Assembly: GCF_900156605.1 (NCBI RefSeq)
Contig: NZ_FTOA01000010.1
Location: 1-64,000 of the forward strand
Direction of reading: 5' to 3'
From: Insolitispirillum peregrinum
GTDB taxonomy: Bacteria; Pseudomonadota; Alphaproteobacteria; Rhodospirillales; Rhodospirillaceae
DNA: 64,000 nucleotides
Position numbers and translations under genes: made by a program. Within the stretch, counting starts at the first letter, position 1. Each line of letters begins with the position of its first letter. Positions 26,543-33,540 of this stretch are shown one piece after another. A model generated the notes under the pieces. It made no database searches. It was not told the DNA's origin and saw only the letters and a list, made by a program, of their open reading frames with translations.

Positions 26543-27199
26543 ATGGAAAAATTTCTGACACATGCCACCGAGTATTTACCCATCCTGCTGCAAGGCTTGT
26601 GGATGACGGTGGCGGTTACGGTGCTGGCAGCGGTGCTGGCATCGGTTTTAGGGGTGGTGTGGGCGCTGTTGCGGACGTCGGGCGTTCGCTGGCTGGCGGT
26701 GCCAGCGCGGACGTTCGTCGAATTCATTCGTGGCATCCCGATTCTGGTGGTGCTGTTCTATATCTATTTCGTCATGCCGGAAATCGGCATCGACCTGACC
26801 GCCTTTCAGGCCGGGGTGATTGGTCTGGCGCTGACCTATTCCTGCTATATCGGTGAGACGTTCCGCGCCGGGATCGAGGCCGTTGACAAGGGGCAGATCG
26901 AAGCCGCCATGTCGATCGGCATGCGCCGCCCGATGATGATGCGCCGGGTGATCCTGCCGCAGGCGTTCCGCATTGTCGTTCCGCCCTATGCCAACAACAT
27001 CGTGATGCTGCTGAAGGATTCTTCGCAGGTGTCGGTGATTTCGGTGGCCGAGCTGACCATGCAGGGCAAGATGCTGGCGTCTTCGACCTTTGACAACATG
27101 ACGGTCTTCACGCTGGTGGCCTTGCTGTACCTGTGCCTGACCATTCCCCTGAACAGCCTGATGAGCCGCGTTGAACGTGCCCTGCGGAGGTCGCGATGA
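26543..27199 (+). CDS. Amino-acid ABC transporter permease
   Basis: A 218-residue inner-membrane protein of the HisM/GlnP type. It has the pattern YLPILLQGLWMTVAVTVLAAVLASVLGVVWALLRTS in the first helix pair, FVEFIRGIPILVVLFYIYF, and the EAA loop EAAMSIGMRRPMMMRRVILPQAFRIVVPPYANNIVMLLKDSS that contacts the ATPase. About five transmembrane segments are expected. AAAGG lies about eight bases before the ATG. Only one permease is encoded, so it probably works as a homodimer. Its stop overlaps the ATPase start by four bases. Confidence 0.9.
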   Translation: MEKFLTHATEYLPILLQGLWMTVAVTVLAAVLASVLGVVWALLRTSGVRWLAVPARTFVEFIRGIPILVVLFYIYFVMPEIGIDLTAFQAGVIGLALTYSCYIGETFRAGIEAVDKGQIEAAMSIGMRRPMMMRRVILPQAFRIVVPPYANNIVMLLKDSSQVSVISVAELTMQGKMLASSTFDNMTVFTLVALLYLCLTIPLNSLMSRVERALRRSR

Positions 27200-27927
27200 T
27201 CGTTTTTGATGATGTGCACAAATCCTATGGCACCTTTGAAGTCCTGAAAGGGATTTCGGCGACGGTTGAAAAGGGTGAAGTGGTGTGCCTGATCGGGCCG
27301 TCAGGCTCGGGCAAGTCCACCCTGCTGCGCTGTGTCAACGGGCTGGAAAGCTATCAAAAGGGCCGGATCACCGTTGATGGCCTGCTGGTCGATGTCAATG
27401 ATCCGACCATTCATGCCCTGCGGACGCGGGTGGCCAAGGTGTTCCAGCGCTTTAACCTGTTCCCGCACCGCACGGCGCTGGAAAATGTCATCGAAGGCCC
27501 GGTGCATGTGCTGGGGCAGCCAAAGGCCGAAGCCCGCGACTATGCACTGGAGTTGCTGGCGCGGGTCGGGCTGTCGCACAAGATTGATGCCTATCCGGCA
27601 GCCCTGTCCGGCGGTCAGCAACAGCGGGTGGCGATTGCCCGCGCCCTGGCGATGCGCCCCGAGGCGATCCTGTTCGATGAACCGACCTCGGCGCTTGACC
27701 CGGAAATGGTCGGGGACGTGTTGCAGGTGATGCGCTCGCTGGCCGATGAGCACATGACCATGCTGGTGGTGACGCACGAAATCCAGTTCGCCCGCGAAGT
27801 GGCCGACCGGGTTCTGTTTCTCGATGGCGGTACGATCGTCGAACAGGGAACCGCCGATCAGGTTCTGCGTGCACCGCAGAACGAGCGCACCCAGGACTTC
27901 CTGCGCCGGGTGACCCACCCGGTTTGA
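27196..27927 (+). CDS. Amino-acid ABC transporter ATP-binding protein
   Basis: A 243-residue cytoplasmic ATPase of the GlnQ/HisP type. Walker A is GPSGSGKS (about residues 34-41), the signature is LSGGQQQRVAIARAL, Walker B is AILFDEPTSALDPEMVG and the switch His is in VVTHEIQFAREVADR. It completes the importer with the binding protein and permease upstream. A dispersed repeat starts 21 bases after its stop, between it and the FAD oxidase. Confidence 0.93.
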   Translation: MIVFDDVHKSYGTFEVLKGISATVEKGEVVCLIGPSGSGKSTLLRCVNGLESYQKGRITVDGLLVDVNDPTIHALRTRVAKVFQRFNLFPHRTALENVIEGPVHVLGQPKAEARDYALELLARVGLSHKIDAYPAALSGGQQQRVAIARALAMRPEAILFDEPTSALDPEMVGDVLQVMRSLADEHMTMLVVTHEIQFAREVADRVLFLDGGTIVEQGTADQVLRAPQNERTQDFLRRVTHPV

Positions 27928-27948
27928 GTGGGGTTGGATGAACAGCCC

Positions 27949-28050
27949 TAGAGCAGCGTGCGTTAAACCGGACGCGGGCACGCTGCTCTAAGCTTTTGTT
28001 TTATCGCATTGTTCTTGCGAAAACCGGTTCCCACTTTTCGCACAATGCTC
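27949..28050 (+). repeat. Dispersed two-hairpin intergenic element, copy A
   Basis: The element has two palindromic parts: TAGAGCAGCGTGC (27949-27961) with GCACGCTGCTCTA (27978-27990), then GCATTGTTCTTGCG through AAAACCGGTTCCCACTTTT to CGCACAATGCTC. A nearly identical inverted copy lies at 32849-32952 and a split copy at 33182-33473. The element ends two bases before the AGGAGGGG ribosome-binding site of the next gene, so its hairpins will shape that gene's leader. Confidence 0.85.
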
Positions 28051-28065
28051 CAGGAGGGGAACAGG

Positions 28066-29337
28066 ATGAGTAACGGGTATGGGGTGCCGTCCGTCTGGGC
28101 GGCAACGGCACCAGAGGAGCCGGTAACGCCGCCGCTGACCGAAACGGTGACGGCGGATGTGGCGGTGATCGGGGCCGGGATTACCGGCCTGACCGCGGCC
28201 CTGCGGCTGGCCTGCGCCGGAACGTCGGTGGTGGTGGTGGACCGGCAGGGGCCGGGCTATGGGGCGTCAGGGCGCAACGGCGGGCAGGTGATTCCGGGGC
28301 TGAAATATGATCCCCCGATGCTGGACAAGCTGTACGGGCCGGAAACGACTGCCTTTGTCGGGGCCACCGCCGATGTGGTGTTCGATCTGGTCGCCCGCCA
28401 TGGCCTTGAGTGCGAGGCGGCGCGTGATGGCTGGATTCAGGCCACCGTCAAGCAGGCCCATCTGCCCACCCTGCAGGCCCGCATGCAGGCATGGCAGCAA
28501 CGGGGCGCGCCGGTCGAAATGCTCGATGCTGCGGGCATGAAAGCCAAAATCGGCAGTGAGGGTTTCGTCGGTGGCTGGCTGGATGGTCGGGCCGGACGGC
28601 TGCACCCGCTGAAGTACTGTTATGGATTGGCGCGGGCGGTGTTGCAGGCTGGCGGGCGGATTCACGGCCAGACCAGCGTGGTGTCGATGGAGCGCCATGG
28701 CGCGCTGTGGCACCTGAAGATGGCCAGCGGTACCGAGGTGCGGGCCGCACAGGTTGTGGTGGCGACCAATGGCTATACCGACAGCCTGTGGCCGCAGTTG
28801 AAGGCAACAGTGATCCCGGCGACCAGTTTTCAGGTGGCAACCGCCCCCTTGAGTGACAAGCAGCGCCAACGCATCCTGCCACAGCAGGTGGTGGTTTCTG
28901 ACAGTCGGCGGATCGGGAACTATTTCCGCATCGCGCCGAATGGTGGCCTGATGCTGGGCGGACGGGGCTCATTCCGCGAGCCGCAGGGAATGGGTGACTA
29001 TCGCCGCATTCTGGCTGCTCTTGAGCACTTCTTCCCCGATGTGACCGGGATGCCGATTGCACACGCCTGGTCGGGGCGGGTGGCGATGACCTATGATCAC
29101 CTGCCACACCTGCACCGACCGGTGCCGACGGTGACCATGGCGCTGGGCTATAACGGGCGCGGGGTGGCGCTGGGGTCGGCGTTCGGAACGGCGATTGCCG
29201 ACACGCTGCTGGACCCGACGATGCCGTTGCCCTTGCCGTTTACCGCGATCAACCCGCTGTATCTGCACGATCTTCATCCGGTTTATGCCTCGATGGCGAT
29301 CTGGTATTACCGGATGCGGGATTATCTGGAGCGGTGA
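28066..29337 (+). CDS. FAD-dependent amine oxidoreductase (gamma-glutamylputrescine oxidase-like)
   Basis: A 423-residue protein of the DAO/OrdL/PuuB type. It has the Rossmann motif VTADVAVIGAGITGLTAALRLA, the family mark YGASGRNGGQVIPGLKYD and, near the end, YDHLPHLHRPVPTVTMALGYNGRGVALGSAFGTAIADTLL. Such enzymes oxidise secondary or primary amines such as gamma-glutamylputrescine or sarcosine-like substrates with FAD and oxygen. The ATG at 28066 has a strong AGGAGGGG at 28052-28059. The frame is open back to 28009, but those codons are translated from the intergenic repeat and are rejected. It follows the amino-acid ABC genes on the same strand. The last codons and stop fall inside another repeat (29331-29388). 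A paralogue lies at 46754-48058. Confidence 0.85.
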   Translation: MSNGYGVPSVWAATAPEEPVTPPLTETVTADVAVIGAGITGLTAALRLACAGTSVVVVDRQGPGYGASGRNGGQVIPGLKYDPPMLDKLYGPETTAFVGATADVVFDLVARHGLECEAARDGWIQATVKQAHLPTLQARMQAWQQRGAPVEMLDAAGMKAKIGSEGFVGGWLDGRAGRLHPLKYCYGLARAVLQAGGRIHGQTSVVSMERHGALWHLKMASGTEVRAAQVVVATNGYTDSLWPQLKATVIPATSFQVATAPLSDKQRQRILPQQVVVSDSRRIGNYFRIAPNGGLMLGGRGSFREPQGMGDYRRILAALEHFFPDVTGMPIAHAWSGRVAMTYDHLPHLHRPVPTVTMALGYNGRGVALGSAFGTAIADTLLDPTMPLPLPFTAINPLYLHDLHPVYASMAIWYYRMRDYLER

Positions 29338-29487
29338 GCGCAAAAGTGGTCCCGGTTTTGCGCGCAATCACTGCGACAAACGAAAGAGGCAGATCAGTAT
29401 GCATTACATTGAATGCATACTGATCTGGGGCGGTGAGCGCAAAAGTGGTTCCGGTTTTGCGCGCAATCACTGCGACAAACCAAAGAG
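29331..29487 (+). repeat. Two 58-bp direct repeats flanking a 15-bp inverted repeat
   Basis: Two copies, 29331-29388 and 29430-29487, begin GCGGTGAGCGCAAAAGTGG and differ at only a few bases. Between them, AGATCAGTATGCATT (29391-29405) and AATGCATACTGATCT (29412-29426) form a perfect 15-bp stem with a 6-base loop. The first copy supplies the final Arg codon and the TGA of the FAD oxidase gene. A short third start of the unit (GAGCGGTGAGC) follows at about 29491. Confidence 0.85.
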
Positions 29488-29522
29488 CTTGAGCGGTGAG
29501 CTGGTGCAGTTCGTGACAGGGC

Positions 29523-29547
29523 GGGCGAGAGGGATATCCTCTCGCCC
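29523..29547 (+). terminator. Rho-independent terminator after the ABC/FAD oxidase operon
   Basis: GGGCGAGAGG (29523-29532) and CCTCTCGCCC (29538-29547) form a 10-bp stem with a 5-base loop, followed by GTTTTG. The same stem sequence recurs at 33497-33529. Confidence 0.75.
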
Positions 29548-29746
29548 GTTTTGCGTTGAGGTGAGGAGGCCGCTGGCGGTGATGGTGCTTGCATAACGGC
29601 GTGCCTGTCGCTCATAGTGGCCCCGGATCGCGGCCCTCCCTTGAAGGGCCTGCCTAGGCTGTGTGTCGTGGCCGTTGCCTTTTGCAGAGATGGCCATTAT
29701 GGGGCGGTTTATCGTCTTTCATGTCAACGATTCTGGTGAATAGAAG
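29548..29746. other. Leader region of the membrane phosphatase-fold gene
   Basis: I see no gene and no clear promoter here. Base composition falls from GC-rich to AT-rich toward the start of the next gene, so a transfer boundary may lie near 29700. Confidence 0.35.
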
Positions 29747-31726
29747 ATGTTTTTTCGCTCGATTTCATTCAAGAAGTCAGAATTTATTAATATATATGTA
29801 AGGGTAAATTATGGGATTCTTGTTTCATCAATATTTTATGTATTCTTTTACTCCAGAGCGATGTTGTTTTATGTTCGGCCATATGATGCTCTGGTTTACT
29901 GCGCAGTCATGCTGCTTTTTTCGCAGGTTATATCAATTATCCTGTCGGCATTGATTTTCTTTGTGTTGAAGTCGATCAAGGCGTTCTTTCACAAGAAGGA
30001 TATTTTCGAACACACCTATCCTGTTGTCTCTGCAGTTAGCTGGGGACTGGGGTTTACGACCTTTTTGATTGTGATGGACAGGGTTTTCATTAACCAGAAG
30101 TTCCTGTCTGTGGTGCACATTTCCGAGCTTGTCCGGCTTGCGGCTGAAATTGGCCTTGGCGTGCTGATCGTGGGCGGTTCCGTCTTCAGGGCTGTCAAAC
30201 AGGCTCGCAAGCCTCAGGATGCCGGGCAAACCGGGCAAGCCGATGGGGCCGGGCAGGACGACACGTCTGTCGGACGCCGCATGTTCATGGCCACGGCAGC
30301 CTCGGCGGTTGCCGTGGCGACCATCAGTGCCGATATTGCCAGAAAGAAAGGCTTTGCCCTGGAGGTCAAGGACGCAAAGACGCCGAACCGCAATTTCCTG
30401 CTGGTGACCTTTGATGCCCTGACAGCCGAAGACATGTCTACCTATGGCTATTATCTGGGAACCACACCCAATATTGATGCCTTTGCCAAATCTGCTGATG
30501 TTTACAATAATTTTTATGCCTGCTCGACCTTCACCACGCCGGGCATAGCGGCCATCCTGACTGGCCGCTATCCCTCGCAGACCCAGACCTATCAGTTGGG
30601 GAGCATGCTGTACGGGGAAAACGTCTACCGCACACTGCCCGCCCTGCTGAAGACCGAGGGGTACAGGACGGCGTCGGTTTTTGCCAATCCCTATGCCATG
30701 CGGTTGATGGGAACAACGCACGGGGCCTTTGACCGCATTGTCTGTCCGTCCCAGATCGGTATGGGACAGTTTCCGCCACCGGAAATCCTCGCCACACCGG
30801 GCATCCCCGATGTGATGGACCTGAACATGCGCCTGCTGACCGTCACCGGTCTGGCCGTTCCGGGGTTGCGGCAGCAGGAAACGCTGGAGCCACCGACTGA
30901 AACCTTTGCTGCGGCCAAGGCGATGCTGTCCGAACTGAAAGAGCCGTTCTTCGTCTGGATTCACGTCATGGCCCCCCATGCGCCCTATCTGCCGTCCGAA
31001 GGGTTCCGCTACCGCTTCCTGGCTCCCGGCCAGTTCGATAGCCGTCAGGACATGCTGCACCCGCGGATCATGGAGCGGAGCAAGGGAGCAGCCAGAATCA
31101 AGGACGACATTGCCAAGGTTCGTCTGCGCTATGATGAATGGATTTTGCAGGCTGACAGCGCCTTTGGCGATTTCATCGCCTTTATGGACTCGTCCGGTCT
31201 GTCGGCCAACACGGTGACGATGGTTTCGGCAGACCATGGCGAGGTCTTTGATAAAGGCAATTTCGGCCATGGTGGCGACGAATTCCACCGGTCGCTGATC
31301 CATATTCCGATGATCCTGAAAACGCCCGGCCAGACCACCGGTCGCCGGATCAATACCGTTGCGGATCAAACGTCGATTGCACCGACCGTGCTTGATTTTG
31401 CCGGACTGCCGAGACCGGCATGGATGGCGGGCCCGTCGTTGCGGGCAGTGGCGGCGGAACCTGCCGCACAGGCTCCGGCCGGTCTGGCGATCAATCAATA
31501 TTTCGAGCGCAACAGCAGCTTTAAGCCGGTGACGACCGGCAAGCTGGGGGCGATCAGCGACGGCTTTCAGTACGTGCGGGATATGGACAGCGGCAAGGAA
31601 AGCCTGTACCCGCTGGAGTCCGGCATCGGCGCGGAGGACGAGCACGAGGTCGGTGGCGACATGCGGTTGATGGTGGAAAAAATCCGCCATTCGCTGCAGG
31701 AAAAACTGCCTGAAATCAAGCTGTAG
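29747..31726 (+). CDS. Membrane-anchored sulfatase-fold (alkaline phosphatase superfamily) enzyme with Thr at the nucleophile position
   Basis: A 659-residue protein. Four hydrophobic segments (about 20-40, 47-73, 93-110, 129-148) and a fifth after an Arg pair (about 177-197, RRMFMATAASAVAVATISA) precede an extracytoplasmic catalytic domain. That domain begins NFLLVTFDALTAEDMSTYGY with the first metal-binding Asp and continues through C259-STFTTPGIAAILTGRYPS to VSADHGEVFDKGNFGHGGDE with the distal metal ligands. Aligned with the sulfatase CxPxR motif, the catalytic Cys is Thr263 and the Arg is Ile267, so formylglycine cannot form. Thr nucleophiles are used by membrane phospho(glycerol/ethanolamine) transferases such as LtaS and EptA, which also have five helices. 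I therefore favour a phosphotransferase or phosphodiesterase over a sulfatase. The first 400 bases are markedly AT-rich. A sulfotransferase gene follows 10 bases later. Confidence 0.75.
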   Translation: MFFRSISFKKSEFINIYVRVNYGILVSSIFYVFFYSRAMLFYVRPYDALVYCAVMLLFSQVISIILSALIFFVLKSIKAFFHKKDIFEHTYPVVSAVSWGLGFTTFLIVMDRVFINQKFLSVVHISELVRLAAEIGLGVLIVGGSVFRAVKQARKPQDAGQTGQADGAGQDDTSVGRRMFMATAASAVAVATISADIARKKGFALEVKDAKTPNRNFLLVTFDALTAEDMSTYGYYLGTTPNIDAFAKSADVYNNFYACSTFTTPGIAAILTGRYPSQTQTYQLGSMLYGENVYRTLPALLKTEGYRTASVFANPYAMRLMGTTHGAFDRIVCPSQIGMGQFPPPEILATPGIPDVMDLNMRLLTVTGLAVPGLRQQETLEPPTETFAAAKAMLSELKEPFFVWIHVMAPHAPYLPSEGFRYRFLAPGQFDSRQDMLHPRIMERSKGAARIKDDIAKVRLRYDEWILQADSAFGDFIAFMDSSGLSANTVTMVSADHGEVFDKGNFGHGGDEFHRSLIHIPMILKTPGQTTGRRINTVADQTSIAPTVLDFAGLPRPAWMAGPSLRAVAAEPAAQAPAGLAINQYFERNSSFKPVTTGKLGAISDGFQYVRDMDSGKESLYPLESGIGAEDEHEVGGDMRLMVEKIRHSLQEKLPEIKL

Positions 31727-31736
31727 GGGATAACGG

Positions 31737-32804
31737 GTGCAGAACGAAAAAGCCGTGCTGAACCTGAACAGCGCGGCATGGCGCAATCTGGCGCGCTATG
31801 GCGAAACAAAGGGGAGCGAAGGACAAAGGCGAGGTCTGTTCGTGCGCAGAAAGGTGATTGCACCGCTGTTGTCCCTGTGTGGCCGGATGCAGCAAGGGCT
31901 GTTCCGCGAGCAGGTGCAGGCGCTGTCGTCTGATGCCGCTGCGGATCGTCCTGTGGTGATCACCGGCCACTGGCGATCGGGCACCACCCATTTGCACACC
32001 CTGCTGTCGCTTGATCCTCAATTTACCTTTCCGACCACTGCCAGTTGCATGAACCCGCATGCGTTCATGCTGGGGGCGGGCAAGGTAGCAGGTGCGGCGG
32101 TCAAGCGTCCGATGGACGAGGTGATGATCGCGGGTGACTCGCCACAGGAAGATGAATTTGCCCTGCTGGCGATGGGGGCCCGCTCGCCGTACGAAGCCTT
32201 GCTGTACCCGCGCCATCTGGCGGATGCCTTGTCGCTGGCTGACCCCGACGATTTGAGCGAGCCAGAGCGCCGGGCCTGGCAGGAGACGTTCCTGTTTTTC
32301 ACCCGGGCGACCTCGCTGCTGGGGGGAAAGCGACCGGTGGTGCTGAAATCCCCGACCCATACCGGTCGGGTCGGTACCATCGCCGCTCTGCTGCCACAGG
32401 CCCGCTTTGTGATGATCCGGCGCAATCCGCAGGAGGTGTTCGAATCCACATTCCGCATGTGGCGCTCGATGTTTGATCTCTATGCCCTTGGCCCACCGCT
32501 GGCCGATGATGGCCTGCGGCAGGTGATTCTGGACAACCGGGTGGTCATGGAACGCAAGTTCGCCGCCGCTGCCGCCCGCCTGCCAGCAGGACGGCTGGCA
32601 TACGTCGATTACGAGCGGCTGGTGGCTGATCCGCTGCCCGAGCTTCACGCCCTGTATCAGACCTTGGGGCTGGACAGCAGCTTTCTGCACACGCAGGCAC
32701 TGGCCGACAAGCTGGAACGCGATCGCAGCTATACTGCCCGCCGCGCGCTGCCACCCGCCGACTGGCAGCGGCGGGTGGAAAAGGTCTGGACAGAATTTTT
32801 CTGA
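31737..32804 (+). CDS. Sulfotransferase family protein
   Basis: A 355-residue protein starting with GTG at 31737, seven bases after AGGGGATAACGG. The 5'-phosphosulfate loop is at residues 77-86, GHWRSGTTHL, and the 3'-phosphate motif is RFVMIRRNPQEVFES further on. Such enzymes transfer sulfate from PAPS to a hydroxyl or amine of a sugar, lipid or small molecule in the cytoplasm. The acceptor is unknown. It is 10 bases after the membrane phosphatase-fold gene, so the two are almost certainly co-transcribed and probably modify the same envelope molecule, but this is inference. Confidence 0.82.
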   Translation: MQNEKAVLNLNSAAWRNLARYGETKGSEGQRRGLFVRRKVIAPLLSLCGRMQQGLFREQVQALSSDAAADRPVVITGHWRSGTTHLHTLLSLDPQFTFPTTASCMNPHAFMLGAGKVAGAAVKRPMDEVMIAGDSPQEDEFALLAMGARSPYEALLYPRHLADALSLADPDDLSEPERRAWQETFLFFTRATSLLGGKRPVVLKSPTHTGRVGTIAALLPQARFVMIRRNPQEVFESTFRMWRSMFDLYALGPPLADDGLRQVILDNRVVMERKFAAAAARLPAGRLAYVDYERLVADPLPELHALYQTLGLDSSFLHTQALADKLERDRSYTARRALPPADWQRRVEKVWTEFF

Positions 32805-32848
32805 CTTTCCATAATCCCGCACCCTGCAGGTCATCACCGGATGGTGAC

Positions 32849-32952
32849 TAGAGCATTGTGCGAAAAGTGGGAACCGGTTTTCGCAAGAACAATGCGACAA
32901 AACAAAAAGTTAGAGCAGCGTGCCTGCGTCCGGTTTAACGCACGCTGCTCTA
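32849..32952 (-). repeat. Dispersed two-hairpin intergenic element, copy B (inverted)
   Basis: The reverse complement is nearly identical to the element at 27949-28050: TAGAGCAGCGTGCGTTAAACC, a second TAGAGCAGCGTGC-type arm, then the ACCGGTTCCCACTTTT core and CACAATGCTCTA end. It lies between the sulfotransferase gene and the small membrane protein. Confidence 0.85.
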
Positions 32953-32975
32953 AAACAGATGAAACGAGCGGCAAA

Positions 32976-33185
32976 ATGACCAAGTCTGCACTCAAACTGG
33001 CTGTGCTGCTGTTTTTCACCATGGCCGTTGGTCATCCGGCATATGCCTACATTGACCCCAATACCGGCGGGCTTTTACTGCAGATCCTGACGCCAATTCT
33101 GGGGATTATCGTCTTTTTCTGGCGGCGGGTCCTGTTGATCGGCAGGCAGATTGTGGACAAGCTGTTCGGGCGCAAGTCTGTCTAG
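32976..33185 (+). CDS. Small membrane protein with YIDPNTGG motif
   Basis: A 69-residue protein. A signal-like first segment (LKLAVLLFFTMAVGHPAYA) is followed by YIDPNTGGLLLQILTPILGIIVFFWRRVLLIG, a second membrane segment, and a basic tail. The A-YIDPxTGG-LLLQ pattern is widespread in small, uncharacterised envelope proteins often found near polysaccharide or sulfotransferase/glycosyltransferase genes. The longer frame back to 32841 is translated repeat sequence, so the ATG at 32976 is chosen, although its ribosome-binding site is weak. It probably belongs with the two upstream genes. Confidence 0.7.
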   Translation: MTKSALKLAVLLFFTMAVGHPAYAYIDPNTGGLLLQILTPILGIIVFFWRRVLLIGRQIVDKLFGRKSV

Positions 33186-33473
33186 ACCAGCGCGCGTTAC
33201 ATGTGACGCCACAGTACACGACACAAAACAAAAAGATCATGGAGCGCTGCTCCAAACCTCGCCGGGGCCTTGAGGCCCCGGACCCCATTGATTTGATATT
33301 GAAAGAAAAAATGGGGGCTTGGGGGCATCGCACCCAAACGGGTATGGGCGGTAGCCCATTCTTCTGCACGGACTGTCGTGTACTGTGATCTGACCCAGGC
33401 ACGCTGGTCTAACCTTTTGTTCTGTCGCATTGTTCTTGCGAAAACCGGTTCCCGCTTTTCGCACAATACTCTA
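33182..33473 (+). repeat. Dispersed element, copy C, interrupted by an inserted inverted-repeat element
   Basis: The outer parts, TAGACCAGCGCGCGTTA at about 33183 and GGCACGCTGGTCTA followed by the ACCGGTTCCC core to 33473, correspond to the uninterrupted copies at 27949 and 32849. The loop of the first hairpin is replaced by about 190 bases that carry their own terminal inverted repeats. Confidence 0.75.
33210..33387. mobile_element. Small non-coding inverted-repeat (MITE-like) insertion
   Basis: The ends CACAGTACACGACA (33210-33223) and TGTCGTGTACTGTG (33374-33387) are a perfect 14-bp inverted repeat enclosing about 150 bases without a gene. Inside are TGGAGC-GCT-GCTCCA (33240-33254) and CCGGGGCC-TTGA-GGCCCCGG (33262-33281). 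A partial relative lies at 12712-12763. No clear target duplication is visible. Confidence 0.6.
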
Positions 33474-33496
33474 AGGCTGGCAGGTCACAAATGCGA

Positions 33497-33529
33497 ACAG
33501 GGCGAGAGGATGTGATCCTCTCGCCCTGT
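33497..33529. terminator. Strong hairpin terminator downstream of the OFA transporter gene
   Basis: ACAGGGCGAGAGGAT (33497-33511) pairs perfectly with 33515-33529 around a 3-base loop. On the plus side it is followed by TTCTTTA; on the minus side it is preceded by AAAGAA. It can therefore work in both directions and ends the formate transporter transcript. Confidence 0.7.
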
Positions 33530-33540
33530 TTCTTTACCCG

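Noticed and set aside
28009-28065. N-terminal extension of the FAD oxidase (MFLRKPVPTF...)
   Set aside because: These codons are the intergenic repeat; the AGGAGGGG site and ATG at 28066 decide the start.
29747-31726. Annotation as a plain sulfatase
   Set aside because: The catalytic Cys/Ser and Arg of the CxPxR motif are replaced by Thr and Ile.
32841-32975. N-terminal extension of the YIDPNTGG protein
   Set aside because: It is translated from the repeat at 32849-32952 and would place a charged stretch before the signal-like segment.
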